NCBI RefSeq assembly: GCF_019613955.1
Contig: NZ_CP080443.1
Location: 310,001 to 374,000, forward strand
Source of the DNA: Chryseobacterium sp. LJ668
GTDB lineage: Bacteria > Bacteroidota > Bacteroidia > Flavobacteriales > Weeksellaceae
Direction: 5' to 3'
DNA: 64,000 nucleotides
Under the pieces are notes generated by a model. That model searched no databases and was not told the origin of the DNA. It saw nothing but the letters and a program-made list of their open reading frames with translations. Both the position numbers and the translations under genes were made by a program. Positions 8,489 through 17,965 of this stretch are shown here, piece by piece. Position 1 is the stretch's first letter; every line of letters begins with the position of its first letter.

Positions 8489-10750
8489 ATGAATTATTCT
8501 TCTGAGCTAAAAAAAATCGTTACCAGCCAATATGTATATTCCTCCATTAGGATTACATTGGCAACGGTTATTCCGTGCTTGGTGCTTTCCTACTTTGGTT
8601 TGCTAAAAGAATATTTCTTATTTCCTTTGGGAACAAGCTTTGTTGCATTGACAGATCAGCCCGGACCGTTCATCCGAAGGAGAAATTCACTAACGTTTGC
8701 CATTTTCTGTTTCGTTATTGTTTCAGGAATTGCGAGTTTAGTTAAAGGCATTATTCCGTTAGTCATTTTAGAAATCATCCTTTTCGGAATGTTCTTTTCT
8801 CTTATTGGGGTTTACGGACAGAGACTTGCCGCGGTGGGATCATTAGCTTTGGTTGTTTTAGCTATATTTATCGACGGGCATTTAACCGGGGTCAATATTT
8901 TGAAGAGTTTATTGATTTTTGCATCAGGCTGCATCTGGTTTCTATTAATTTTTCTCGTTGTTACCACGATTCAGCCCTATAAATTAGCCAGTCAGATGAT
9001 TGGTGAAAACTATCTGCAGCTTGCCGAATTTTTAAAAATTAAAGCCAATTTTTATCAGAAGAATCCGGATTTTGATCGCTTAAATACACAAGTTATCGCT
9101 AAGCAGATTGAGATCAAAAACCTGCAGGAAGAAACCCGTGAAACTGTTTTTAAAACCCGGACCATCGTCAACGAATCAACGACTATCAGCAGATTATTGA
9201 TGTTGATGTTTCTGAATTCGATGGATCTGCATGAAAAGCTGATGACTTCAGAAAGCGATTACAAAAAGCTTCAACAAAGTTTTGAAGATTCCTCTATTCT
9301 AGTTCAGATTCATGATTATTTAAATATACTTTCCGAGGAAATTGCTAACATCGGGATTTCATTACAAAGCAGCACGCGAGCAAGGCCTATTTTTAACCTG
9401 GAAGCCCGTTCGCAGGATTTAAATGTTCATTATTTTGAGCTGCGAAACCACCAGATGAATCCTGACAACCTCGAGAACTTTATGGTTCTTAGACAAATCA
9501 TGATGCGCATCAATGAGATTACAAAAGAGATCAAAGAAATTTACAGTGTTTTTGCTCAAAATGTAAAATTGGCGAAAAGTCTTTCCACAGGTCTGGATTT
9601 GAAAAAATTTATGCCGAATGAAGAAAAAATCAACTTTAAAGTTTTAAAAAGCAATATTTCTTTAAGCTCATCACACTTCCGTCATGCCATTAGAATCACA
9701 ACCGCTTTATTATTGGGATATCTCGTTTCGCAGCTTCCGTTTTTAGTAATCGGTCATACGTATTGGATATTAATTACCATCGTGGCAATTTTAAAACCCG
9801 CCTACTCTATTACCAAACAGAGAAACCTGTTGCGTTTTTATGGTACGCTTGCAGGTGCAGTGATTGCATATGCTATTCTGTACTACGTTCACATCAGTGC
9901 TATTTTATTTGCAATTCTTCTGCTGAGCATGATTTTATGTTTCAGCTTGTTAAAAGGAAGATATTTTTGGGCAGTGTTGTTTATGACCATGTACGTTTTC
10001 ATGAGTTTTAATTTTTTAAACCCGGGAAATATCAATGTGATCTTTAAAGATAGAATTGTAGACACTGTAATTGCGGGAATTATTGCTTTTTTGGTTTCTT
10101 ATATTGTGCTTCCGGTTTGGGAACATACCCAGAATTTAGAATTGATGAAAAAATCAGCAGAATGCAACCTCACTTATTTTCATAGCGTGATGGCTAAATT
10201 TCTGAATGAAGATTTTGATATTGAAGATTACAAGGTAAAACGAAAAAACGCCATTATTTCACTCGCCAATCTTTCCGATAATTTTCAGCGAATGATTTCT
10301 GATCCCAAAAACCAGCAGAAAAAGCTGGAAATCGTCCATCAGTTTGTAGCAACCTCACATTTGATTACAGCCTATACCGCTTCTCTTTCCCAATACTCTA
10401 AAAACAATGAAAAATATCCTGAAATAGATTCTGAGAGCTGGACAAAAAAAATTGAGGCAGAAATGAATCAGGTTTCCGTATTGCTGAAGGGAGAAAAAAT
10501 TAACGAGACCCTGAAAATGGACAGCCGTCTGGAACCTGAAGATTCTTCCATTGAGAATTTACTGATCCAAAGGAAATCTGAACTTTTGGAAAATGAAATT
10601 TTCGACCGCAGAGACCCGAATAAGATTTCACATTTAACAGAGCTTAAAAACATCCATGATGTATTGGAATTGATCTACGATGTCGCAAAAGAGCAGCGAA
10701 AAGTAATTCAAACCTACAGCGCAGAGAGTACTACTCTTCCACAATCGTAA
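8489..10750 (+). CDS. FUSC/YccS-family integral membrane protein
   Basis: 753 aa with the two-block layout of the FUSC (fusaric acid resistance-like/YccS) family. A first cluster of hydrophobic helices occupies about residues 20-165. A largely helical cytoplasmic part follows (about 170-390). A second helix cluster (about 395-520) begins with the family-typical HAIRITTALLLGYL and TYWILITIVAILKPAYSITKQRN. A second cytoplasmic tail completes it. Members are proposed efflux or envelope proteins; the substrate is unknown. The 3' end overlaps the convergent phosphopantetheinyl transferase gene by 20 bases. Confidence 0.85.
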   Translation: MNYSSELKKIVTSQYVYSSIRITLATVIPCLVLSYFGLLKEYFLFPLGTSFVALTDQPGPFIRRRNSLTFAIFCFVIVSGIASLVKGIIPLVILEIILFGMFFSLIGVYGQRLAAVGSLALVVLAIFIDGHLTGVNILKSLLIFASGCIWFLLIFLVVTTIQPYKLASQMIGENYLQLAEFLKIKANFYQKNPDFDRLNTQVIAKQIEIKNLQEETRETVFKTRTIVNESTTISRLLMLMFLNSMDLHEKLMTSESDYKKLQQSFEDSSILVQIHDYLNILSEEIANIGISLQSSTRARPIFNLEARSQDLNVHYFELRNHQMNPDNLENFMVLRQIMMRINEITKEIKEIYSVFAQNVKLAKSLSTGLDLKKFMPNEEKINFKVLKSNISLSSSHFRHAIRITTALLLGYLVSQLPFLVIGHTYWILITIVAILKPAYSITKQRNLLRFYGTLAGAVIAYAILYYVHISAILFAILLLSMILCFSLLKGRYFWAVLFMTMYVFMSFNFLNPGNINVIFKDRIVDTVIAGIIAFLVSYIVLPVWEHTQNLELMKKSAECNLTYFHSVMAKFLNEDFDIEDYKVKRKNAIISLANLSDNFQRMISDPKNQQKKLEIVHQFVATSHLITAYTASLSQYSKNNEKYPEIDSESWTKKIEAEMNQVSVLLKGEKINETLKMDSRLEPEDSSIENLLIQRKSELLENEIFDRRDPNKISHLTELKNIHDVLELIYDVAKEQRKVIQTYSAESTTLPQS

Positions 10751-11345
10751 AACAATAATCGTCAAAGAACTTCACACGGGCTTTAAACTCATCTGAAATT
10801 TTGTCGTCATGTACTCTGCAGCTGATGTCAAAAAGATGTTTGAGTTCGAAAGGTTTCACCTCATAATTTTTCTTGAGCGACCAGTATTTTGAATGGTGAA
10901 TTTTATACATACTTTCTTTCACGCTCCAGATAATTGTATAAAAAGTTGCTGCATTTTCAGCAGGAATAAATCCTCTTTCGTTCTCATATGTGAATTTGTC
11001 GATAACGCGTAAAATTTTAGGATGAAATTTTTCAATATCAATTCCTATTTTATTTTTTGAAATAGCAATCGCAGCAAAAGGAAAAGAGTGGGTAATTGAA
11101 ATTTCTGCATCATTTGGCGATAGAAAAGGCTCTCTTTCTTTGTATAGAATTTTTGAATTGGGCTTTAAACTTTTTAAAAGCTTGCGAACCATCAAGACTT
11201 CCAGTAATTTTTTTGGATGGTAATCTTTTACTTTATCGACATTTTCCGGCTCCAGAAGCTCATCAGGATTTAATTCTTCACCTTCCTCATATTTCCAGAT
11301 GAAAATGGTTGCATTGTTGTCAGAAAAATCACGGTAAAGTGGCAT
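10731..11345 (-). CDS. 4'-phosphopantetheinyl transferase superfamily protein (Sfp/AcpT-like)
   Basis: 204 aa from the ATG at 11343-11345. The open frame continues upstream to 11414, but the extra 23 residues are hydrophobic and low-complexity and do not fit the family, so the downstream start is preferred. Family motifs are ITHSFPF (residues 84-90), GIDIE with Asp103 and Glu105 (Mg and CoA binding), and WSVKESMYK (140-148). The enzyme moves the phosphopantetheine arm of CoA to a Ser of carrier proteins. No PKS/NRPS genes are nearby, so fatty-acid ACP or an unlinked pathway may be the target. It converges on and overlaps the end of the FUSC gene. Confidence 0.85.
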   Translation of the reverse strand: MPLYRDFSDNNATIFIWKYEEGEELNPDELLEPENVDKVKDYHPKKLLEVLMVRKLLKSLKPNSKILYKEREPFLSPNDAEISITHSFPFAAIAISKNKIGIDIEKFHPKILRVIDKFTYENERGFIPAENAATFYTIIWSVKESMYKIHHSKYWSLKKNYEVKPFELKHLFDISCRVHDDKISDEFKARVKFFDDYCFTIVEE

Positions 11346-11553
11346 TGGGTTTTTGTTTAAAGAGTAAAAGTAATAAAAAAGAAACGAATGCCTGAGATAG
11401 GAAGCGGTTGGCAAAAATATCTTTCCCTATAAATTTTTGAATGGGCAGAAACCCTAATGCTCTTTTTCCATTATCAATCTAGCAATCAAAATAAACGATA
11501 ATAATCATATACAGGAACTTAATATGCGGTTTTTTTATCTTAATTATATGTTG

Positions 11554-11561
11554 TAATTTTG
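11554..11561 (+). promoter_or_regulatory. -7 promoter box of ahcY (TAATTTTG)
   Basis: Exact TAnnTTTG match ending 36 bases before the ahcY ATG at 11598, giving a leader of roughly 30 bases. No perfect TTG box is seen at the usual distance; a T-run lies there instead. Confidence 0.55.
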
Positions 11562-11597
11562 CACTTAATTATTTGAAATTAAACTTATTCATAAGAT

Positions 11598-12914
11598 ATG
11601 AGTACTACAACACAATACATTCCTTATAAAGTTAAGGATATCACCCTTGCAGAATGGGGAAGAAAAGAAATTACTTTGGCAGAAGCAGAAATGCCAGGCT
11701 TGATGTCTATCCGTGAAGAATTCGGACCTTCTCAGCCATTGAAAGGTGCAAGAATCGCAGGATGTCTTCATATGACGATCCAAACTGCAGTTTTGATCGA
11801 AACTTTGGTTGCTCTTGGAGCTGAAGTTACCTGGTCTTCTTGTAACATTTTCTCTACGCAGGATCATGCTGCTGCTGCAATTGCTGCTGCAGGAATCCAA
11901 GTATATGCTTGGAAAGGTCTTGACGAAGCGTCTTTCGACTGGTGTATCGAGCAGACATTATTTTTCGGTGAAGACAGAAAACCATTAAACATGATTTTGG
12001 ATGATGGTGGAGATTTAACCAACATGGTGTTTGATAAATTCCCTGAATTTACAAAAGACATCAAAGGACTTTCTGAAGAAACGACAACCGGAGTTCACAG
12101 ATTGTACGAAAGAATGAAAAACGGAACTTTGGTAATGCCTGCAATCAACGTAAATGATTCGGTGACCAAATCTAAATTCGACAATAAATACGGATGTAAA
12201 GAATCTGCAGTAGATGCTGTAAGAAGAGCTACAGATATTATGTTGGCTGGTAAAAGAGTGGTTGTTTGCGGATATGGTGATGTAGGTAAAGGTACTGCTG
12301 CATCTTTCAGAGGAGCTGGATCTATTGTTACAGTAACTGAAATCGACCCAATCTGTGCTTTACAGGCTGCAATGGACGGATTTGAAGTAAAAAGATTAGA
12401 TACTGTTGTTGATAATGCAGATATTGTAATCACTACAACCGGTAACTTCAACATCGTAAGAAAAGAACATTTCTTAAAATTAAAAGATAAAGCGATCGTT
12501 TGTAACATCGGTCACTTCGATAACGAAATCGATATGGCTTGGTTGAACGAAAACTACGGTCACACAAAATCTGAAGTGAAACCTCAGGTTGATATCTATA
12601 CGTTAGAAGAAGGTAAAGAAGTAATCATTCTTGCAGAAGGCAGATTGGTCAACCTTGGTTGTGCAACAGGTCACCCAAGTTTTGTAATGTCTAACTCTTT
12701 CTCTAACCAGACTTTGGCTCAGATTGAACTTTGGACCAACTCTGAAGCTTACGGAAACGAAGTGTATATGCTACCAAAACATTTGGATGAAAAAGTTGCT
12801 GCTTTACACCTCAAGAAATTAAGCGTTGAGTTAGAAGAACTTTCTACAGAACAAGCTGAATATATTGGTGTGGATGTGAAAGGACCTTACAAGCCAGAAT
12901 ATTACAGATACTAA
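11598..12914 (+). CDS. ahcY: Adenosylhomocysteinase (S-adenosyl-L-homocysteine hydrolase)
   Basis: 438 aa, the usual length for the bacterial enzyme. The NAD-binding glycine motif is [13 protein letters not shown]. Other diagnostic stretches are [43 protein letters not shown] [13 protein letters not shown] and the C-terminal [10 protein letters not shown]. It splits S-adenosylhomocysteine into homocysteine and adenosine, removing the product inhibitor of SAM-dependent methyltransferases. It stands alone with its own promoter and terminator. Codon use looks more regular than in neighbouring lipoprotein genes, as expected for a highly expressed enzyme. Confidence 0.97.
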   Translation: MSTTTQYIPYKVKDITLAEWGRKEITLAEAEMPGLMSIREEFGPSQPLKGARIAGCLHMTIQTAVLIETLVALGAEVTWSSCNIFSTQDHAAAAIAAAGIQVYAWKGLDEASFDWCIEQTLFFGEDRKPLNMILDDGGDLTNMVFDKFPEFTKDIKGLSEETTTGVHRLYERMKNGTLVMPAINVNDSVTKSKFDNKYGCKESAVDAVRRATDIMLAGKRVVVCGYGDVGKGTAASFRGAGSIVTVTEIDPICALQAAMDGFEVKRLDTVVDNADIVITTTGNFNIVRKEHFLKLKDKAIVCNIGHFDNEIDMAWLNENYGHTKSEVKPQVDIYTLEEGKEVIILAEGRLVNLGCATGHPSFVMSNSFSNQTLAQIELWTNSEAYGNEVYMLPKHLDEKVAALHLKKLSVELEELSTEQAEYIGVDVKGPYKPEYYRY

Positions 12915-12933
12915 GATTTAATCTTATAGTGAT

Positions 12934-12964
12934 AAAATCCCATTATTCAACATAATGGGATTTT
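12934..12964 (+). terminator. Terminator after ahcY
   Basis: AAAATCCCATTAT (12934-12946) pairs with ATAATGGGATTTT (12952-12964) around a 5-base loop, followed by further T residues. Confidence 0.9.
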
Positions 12965-13023
12965 TTATTAAAACCCTTTAAAGCTCTCGTTGAAATACTT
13001 ACTTTTGAGCAATTAAATTAAAA

Positions 13024-13833
13024 ATGAAAATTAAAAACTACCTTTTCCTAAGCTTAATAAGTTCTGCAGCATTATTGAACAGCTGCAGCAATACGGATGA
13101 AAATGAGACAACCAATCCTGCGGAACCAAAAATATTATTAAGCAAAGTTACAACAACATTTTACGGTAATCCTGCAAATCCTGATACAGATATTGCTACA
13201 CTTACCTACAATAGTCAGGGAGAATTATTAAAAATACTTTCAGAAGATAAAAGTTCAAGTTTTGAGTACGACAACTCAGGCAAACCCTTAAAAATAAACT
13301 ATTACAAAGCTGACGGAACATTAGATTATTATTCTCTATACATTTATAATGGTGATCAACTATCGACTATCAAAGCAATTTATAGCAATCCTGACTACAA
13401 TAGAACCATCAATTATACCTATGAAAATGGTAAAGTGATAACTTCTACTCTATGTCAATCTGCAAACTGTACAGATCCGAGTATCTTTACATACACTTAC
13501 AGTGGAGAAAATATCACAGTAGAAACATACATAACTGGCAGTACTTTTTCTATGTCAACAAAACGTGAATATTTATATGATAATCAACTCAATCCTTTTA
13601 CTTACACCAATAAATATTTTAAAGTTTCAATGGGTGGAGCTTATGTTTTAAGTAAAAATAATTATACTACAGAGAGAATCAGCTATAAAGATGGTGCAGG
13701 CAATTGGATACAGAATCAACAAATTATTTATAATGTTCAGTATAACAGCGCTCAGTTACCTTCTCAAGTAATTGGAAAAACTTCAAACGGGAATGATTAT
13801 GTTAAACATAATTACGAATATATCACTCAATAA
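13024..13833 (+). CDS. Lipoprotein with YD-repeat-like segments, function unknown
   Basis: 269 aa. Lipoprotein signal with Cys21 (LLNSCSNTDEN), so it is exported and lipid-anchored. The body is made of short beta-strand units of the form YNSQGELLKI, YDNSGKPLKI, YNGDQLSTI and YENGKV, reminiscent of YD/RHS-type repeats found in many Bacteroidetes lipoproteins. No catalytic motif is seen. It stands alone between ahcY and the YiaAB-like gene. Confidence 0.7.
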   Translation: MKIKNYLFLSLISSAALLNSCSNTDENETTNPAEPKILLSKVTTTFYGNPANPDTDIATLTYNSQGELLKILSEDKSSSFEYDNSGKPLKINYYKADGTLDYYSLYIYNGDQLSTIKAIYSNPDYNRTINYTYENGKVITSTLCQSANCTDPSIFTYTYSGENITVETYITGSTFSMSTKREYLYDNQLNPFTYTNKYFKVSMGGAYVLSKNNYTTERISYKDGAGNWIQNQQIIYNVQYNSAQLPSQVIGKTSNGNDYVKHNYEYITQ

Positions 13834-13990
13834 TAAAATGAAAATTTTTTCTTTGATTAAATCTTTCATACATTCAACTACAAAATCTGAAATGCTGCCA
13901 CAATAGAATCCCGCACAAAAATCAAACTGTTAAAAAACTCTTTAAGGATAGGGAAAGTATTATAAATTACAAGCTTTCATTAAAAAATAA

Positions 13991-13998
13991 TATATTTG
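13991..13998 (+). promoter_or_regulatory. -7 promoter box TATATTTG upstream of the YiaAB-like gene
   Basis: Exact TAnnTTTG match ending 27 bases before the ATG at 14026. An upstream TTG is not evident. Confidence 0.5.
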
Positions 13999-14025
13999 AC
14001 CTCACATTAAATAAAAACAACAATT

Positions 14026-14418
14026 ATGAAAAAACAGGGCGTATCAAATGCGTTTGTAGCAGCATCATGGGTTGCTTTGGGTGCCGGAATGATAGGATTC
14101 ATCGTAGGTCTTGTACGTGCCGAAATGCAATTGAATGAAAAAGGATATTACTTCACGATTCTGCTTTACGGTCTATTTGCCGTAGTATCTTTACAGAAAG
14201 CCGTGAGAGACAGAATGGAAAACATTAAAGTAACTGATATTTATTACGGAATCTGCTGGTTTGCCACTTTATCATCCATCGTTCTGTTAACCATTGGACT
14301 TTGGAATGCCACGATACTTCCGAGTGAAAAAGGTTTTTATGCCTTTGCATTTTTACTGGCTCTGTTTGGTGCAATTGCCGTCCAGAAAAACACGCGGGAC
14401 AATATGATGGAAGATTAA
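14026..14418 (+). CDS. YiaA/YiaB-family inner-membrane protein
   Basis: 130 aa with four predicted membrane helices in two similar halves. Each half is two helices followed by a polar segment ending AVRDRMEN and AVQKNTRDNMMED. The repeated pattern 'FTILLYGLFAVVSLQKAVRD' / 'FAFLLALFGAIAVQKNTRD' is the YiaAB duplication. Function is unknown. It is monocistronic, with a terminator directly after. Confidence 0.8.
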   Translation: MKKQGVSNAFVAASWVALGAGMIGFIVGLVRAEMQLNEKGYYFTILLYGLFAVVSLQKAVRDRMENIKVTDIYYGICWFATLSSIVLLTIGLWNATILPSEKGFYAFAFLLALFGAIAVQKNTRDNMMED

Positions 14419-14425
14419 ATCATAC

Positions 14426-14447
14426 AGCTCACCAGATTTGGTGGGCT
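14426..14447 (+). terminator. Terminator after the YiaAB-like gene
   Basis: AGCTCACC (14426-14433) pairs with GGTGGGCT (14440-14447; one G-T wobble) around a 6-base loop, followed by a run of T. Confidence 0.85.
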
Positions 14448-14639
14448 TTTTTTCGGTATTTATTTATTCACAAAATATAGACCTATTTCAAAAAGTATTA
14501 TATTTGCTATTGTATTTATATTGATAAAATCGCAACAGTATTTTTTTATCATTAGGAATATTTTAGAATATCATTTTATTTAAAATAAGTTTGGAAAGTA
14601 TTCCACCTGTAATTTTTGACCAATCACCAAAATATAACC

Positions 14640-16451
14640 ATGAAAAAACTATTACTATTCGCGATCTGCATCCTCTTTTTCCAGATTACAAAAGCGCAAG
14701 ACGAGTTTATTACTATTTGGAAGCCAAGTAATATATCTACACAGGCTATTTCAGGCGGCGTTCTATCCACCTCTACACAGATCTGGTTTCCGGGAAGAGG
14801 AAATAATTATAATGTGTCTTGGGAAGAAATAGGATATCCTTCGCATAATGGCAGCTTATCAAACATTTCTTCTACTCTGCATTTCCTCATTGATTTTGGA
14901 ACTCCACAAAATCCCGTTGCAGCAAATGCGACATACCGCGTAAAGGTAAGCAACGGAAATGGAACTTTTCAAAGAGTGAAATTTTATGATCCTTTGGGTT
15001 CTATTTTTTTTGGAGACCCAAGTAAAATCTTACAAATTGAACATTGGGGGAATATTGTATGGACCAATATGGATTTTGCTTACTCATCCTGCCCACATTT
15101 GGATATGACTGCAACAGATACACCCAATTTAACCAATGTTACAAGTTTCGAAAGCATATTTTTTTCTTGCGCTTCTCTTGTCGGCAACAGCAGTTTTAAT
15201 AATTGGGATACTTCAAACGTGACAGACTTACAGGCTGCGTTTTCAAACAGCCCGTTATTCAACCAGCCTCTTAGCAATTGGGATACTTCTAATGTTACAA
15301 GAATGATCTTGACATTTGCACTCTCTACATCATTTAATCAAAATATTAATAATTGGGATACTGGGAATGTTCAAACTTTTAATGCCATGTTTTTTAATGC
15401 AAGCGCGTTCAACCAACCTTTAGAAAATTGGGATACCTCTAGTGCAATAGAGATCGAATTAATGTTTTCAGGGGCTCTTTCATTTAATAAACCTATCGGA
15501 AATTGGAATACTGCAAATGTCACAGATTTTCAAAGAACTTTCTTGAATGCACCCAATTTTAATCAGCCTATAGGAGATTGGGACACTTCGAGCGGAATTT
15601 ATATGAATGGAATGTTTCAAAATGCAACGGCGTTTAACCAAGATATTAAAGATTGGAATACCGCAAATGTTACTTCTATGATGAGTATGTTTCAAAATGC
15701 AACATCTTTCAACCAAGATATTAAAGATTGGAATACCGGAAATGTTATCCACTTAAACAGTATGTTTCAGAATGCAACCTCCTTTAACCAAGATATAAAG
15801 AATTGGAACACTTCAAATGTAACAGTAATGAATTCAATGTTCCAGAATGCAACGTCATTTAACCAAAATGTCGGTAAGTGGAATACAGGACAGGTAACGA
15901 CTATGAATAATATGTTCAATGGTGCAACAAATTTTAATCAAAGTCTAGGAAGCTGGAATCTTTCTTCCCTTACGTCTGCGAGTAATCTATTTCTAAATTC
16001 TGGAGTCAATTGCCAAAACTATGACAGCACGCTTTTAGGATGGAGTAATAATCCCTTAACTCCACAAAACATAAGTATTTCCAATGCCTCACCTCTTAAA
16101 TATTCACACTCGGCAGCAGTGAATGCAAGAAATTTTTTAATCACCTCCAAAGGCTGGTCGATAACGGGTGATACCTATGACGGAGAATGCCAATCAGTAC
16201 TTTCTACCTCAGAAAACACTATTAAAAACGAAATTTCTATTTATCCAAATCCTGCGACAGATTTTATTTTTGTTAAAAATCTTCCGAAAGAGGTAAAGGA
16301 ATATCAGATTACAGATTTTAGCGGAAGACTCATTAATAAAAATCTTCTGGATCAAGAAATGATCAATATTCAGCATTTGGTTCCGGGAAATTATATTTTA
16401 AAAATTATCATTAGAGACAAGGCTGAGAATTTTAAATTTATTAAAAAATAA
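14640..16451 (+). CDS. BspA-like DUF285 repeat surface protein with T9SS sorting domain
   Basis: 603 aa from the ATG at 14640; an in-frame ATG 24 bases upstream would spoil the signal peptide. The signal peptide ends at ITKAQ. A DEFITIWKP...FPGRG domain follows (about residues 20-140). Then come about ten 25-residue DUF285 units of the form NWDTSNVT..(M/F)F..A..FNQ. The C-terminal 75 residues are a type A T9SS sorting domain: ISIYPNPATDFIFV, DFSGRLI, GNYILKI and the ending KK. It should be exported by T9SS and attached to the cell surface, possibly as an adhesin. Its paralogue follows after 34 bases. Confidence 0.88.
   Translation: MKKLLLFAICILFFQITKAQDEFITIWKPSNISTQAISGGVLSTSTQIWFPGRGNNYNVSWEEIGYPSHNGSLSNISSTLHFLIDFGTPQNPVAANATYRVKVSNGNGTFQRVKFYDPLGSIFFGDPSKILQIEHWGNIVWTNMDFAYSSCPHLDMTATDTPNLTNVTSFESIFFSCASLVGNSSFNNWDTSNVTDLQAAFSNSPLFNQPLSNWDTSNVTRMILTFALSTSFNQNINNWDTGNVQTFNAMFFNASAFNQPLENWDTSSAIEIELMFSGALSFNKPIGNWNTANVTDFQRTFLNAPNFNQPIGDWDTSSGIYMNGMFQNATAFNQDIKDWNTANVTSMMSMFQNATSFNQDIKDWNTGNVIHLNSMFQNATSFNQDIKNWNTSNVTVMNSMFQNATSFNQNVGKWNTGQVTTMNNMFNGATNFNQSLGSWNLSSLTSASNLFLNSGVNCQNYDSTLLGWSNNPLTPQNISISNASPLKYSHSAAVNARNFLITSKGWSITGDTYDGECQSVLSTSENTIKNEISIYPNPATDFIFVKNLPKEVKEYQITDFSGRLINKNLLDQEMINIQHLVPGNYILKIIIRDKAENFKFIKK
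15612..15911 (+). repeat. 75-bp in-frame tandem repeats inside the DUF285 gene
   Basis: Four consecutive 75-bp units begin at 15612, 15687, 15762 and 15837 with ATGTTTCAAAATGCAAC or close variants. Each encodes MFQNAT(A/S)FNQ plus 15 more residues. A fifth, more diverged unit starts at 15912. The closeness of the DNA copies points to recent unit duplication. Confidence 0.85.
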
Positions 16452-16485
16452 TCATTGATTCTATTACCACTTTTAAAGAAACTGC

Positions 16486-17811
16486 ATGAGAAAGATCATT
16501 ATGCTATTTATTTTTGTTGCATTTTTCCAAATAACAAATGCCCAGGATGAATTTATTACCATTTGGAAACCTGGGATTACTCAGCAGATCCATTTTCCCG
16601 GGCGAGGAACCAATTTTAATGTGACCTGGGAAGAAATAGGATATCCGCAGCATAACGGAAATGTAAGCGACATCAACTCAACCGTAGATTTTACGATTAA
16701 TTTTGGAACGCCGCTCAATCCTTCACCTGCAAATGCCACTTACAGAGTAAAAATCAGTAATGGAAATGGAAATTTCAATCAGGTAAAATTCTTTGACAAT
16801 ACAATAACGCCGATCTATCTGGGGCCAGACAGGGAAAAGTTACTCAATGTATCACAATGGGGAAATATACAGTGGCAGACTTTTGATAATGCTTTTGTAT
16901 TTTGTACCAATCTTGATATTACAGCGCCTGATGCTCCTGATCTCAGTTTGGTAACCAGTACCAGAGAAATGTTTTATCTCTGCTCTTCACTGGTAGGAAA
17001 TGCAAGCTTTAATAATTGGGACACTTCAAATCTGACAACGATCAACTCTATGTTTTCTGCAGCAGACCAATTTAATGCTCCGATCGGAAACTGGGATGTT
17101 TCTAACGTGACCGATTTTTATGCTGTATTTGACATGGCCTCTAACTTTAATCAACCCTTGCGAGATTGGGACACCTCCAATGCGACAACGATGGAGCATA
17201 TGTTCCACGGTGCCAGTTCGTTTAATCAAAATATAGAAAAATGGAACACTTCGGGTGTTGCGAATATGGATATGATGTTTGCCGTAACGACCAGTTTCAA
17301 TCAAAATATTGGATCATGGAACCTGAGCTCATTAGAATCGGCGGTCGACATGCTTATTTCTTCCGGCCTTAACTGTCAGAACTACGATAATGCGTTGTTT
17401 GGCTGGAACAATAATCCTCAAACCCCCAACAGCATCAATCTGGGAAATGCGGCGCCGCTTCACTACACACATCCTGCAGCGGTGGCCTCACGAAACAATC
17501 TTATCACCAATAAAAATTGGCTGGTAACGGGAGATAATTACAATGTATTCTGCAATTCAATCTTGCAAGTTGCTGAGGCTGATAAAAAAATGAAGCTGAC
17601 CATTTATCCAAATCCGGCAGATCATATAATCTTTTTAAAAAATAATAAAAATGCTGAAAGCTTTATCATAACGGATGCAACCGGCAGAATCATTAAGAAA
17701 GATACCTTGAATAAAGATTATATTAATATACAAAACCTCTCGCAGGGAAATTATATTTTACAGATCATCACGAAAGATGGTACAGAAAACTTTAAGTTCA
17801 TCAAAAAATAA
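16486..17811 (+). CDS. BspA-like DUF285 repeat surface protein with T9SS sorting domain (paralogue)
   Basis: 441 aa. Same plan as the preceding gene: signal peptide ending ITNAQ, the DEFITIWKPG...FPGRGTNFNVTWEEIGYP domain, DUF285 units, and a C-terminal sorting domain (LTIYPNPADHIIFL, ITDATGRIIKK, GNYILQI, ending KK). It has only about four full 25-residue units against ten in its neighbour, and lacks a short insert after the signal peptide. The pair is a tandem duplication that has diverged in repeat number. Probably surface-exposed; a ligand cannot be inferred. Confidence 0.87.
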   Translation: MRKIIMLFIFVAFFQITNAQDEFITIWKPGITQQIHFPGRGTNFNVTWEEIGYPQHNGNVSDINSTVDFTINFGTPLNPSPANATYRVKISNGNGNFNQVKFFDNTITPIYLGPDREKLLNVSQWGNIQWQTFDNAFVFCTNLDITAPDAPDLSLVTSTREMFYLCSSLVGNASFNNWDTSNLTTINSMFSAADQFNAPIGNWDVSNVTDFYAVFDMASNFNQPLRDWDTSNATTMEHMFHGASSFNQNIEKWNTSGVANMDMMFAVTTSFNQNIGSWNLSSLESAVDMLISSGLNCQNYDNALFGWNNNPQTPNSINLGNAAPLHYTHPAAVASRNNLITNKNWLVTGDNYNVFCNSILQVAEADKKMKLTIYPNPADHIIFLKNNKNAESFIITDATGRIIKKDTLNKDYINIQNLSQGNYILQIITKDGTENFKFIKK

Positions 17812-17814
17812 ATA

Positions 17815-17844
17815 AAAATGCCTCGTAATTTTACGGGGCATTTT
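17815..17844. terminator. Bidirectional hairpin between the DUF285 gene and the purE 3' fragment
   Basis: AAAATGCCTCGTAA (17815-17828) pairs with TTACGGGGCATTTT (17831-17844, one wobble), with A and T runs on either side. It ends the DUF285 pair on the plus strand and would have served purE on the minus strand before the insertion. Confidence 0.85.
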
Positions 17845-17863
17845 TTATTTAAATCTGAAATCT

Positions 17864-17956
17864 TTACAAATCATACAGATTCGGGTGTTTTGCTTTAATA
17901 TCATCTACCGTTCCCAAAACTTTGTCCTTTAACGTATCCTGATAAATCTGAAGCTT
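17864..17956 (-). pseudogene. Duplicate 3' end of purE (last 30 codons plus stop)
   Basis: Read on the minus strand, this encodes exactly the last 30 residues of PurE (from KLQIYQ to NLYDL) and its TAA stop. It differs from the intact copy at 20692-20784 at eight bases (17867, 17873, 17876, 17885, 17888, 17915, 17927, 17954), all third codon positions and all synonymous. No purE-like sequence continues upstream of 17956. It looks like the displaced end of a host gene after integration of DNA that carried its own purE 3' end. Confidence 0.9.
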
Positions 17957-17965
17957 AAGATTTAT

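Noticed and set aside
11346-11414. N-terminal extension of the phosphopantetheinyl transferase
   Set aside because: The extra residues are aromatic and hydrophobic and do not match the family; the ATG at 11345 is preferred.
14499-14506. TATATTTG box 134 bases before the first DUF285 gene
   Set aside because: Matches the -7 consensus but is far from the start and lacks a TTG partner; in such AT-rich DNA a chance match is likely.
15612-15911. Regular direct repeats that might be a CRISPR array
   Set aside because: The repeats are contiguous 75-bp coding units without spacers and translate to DUF285 repeats in frame.
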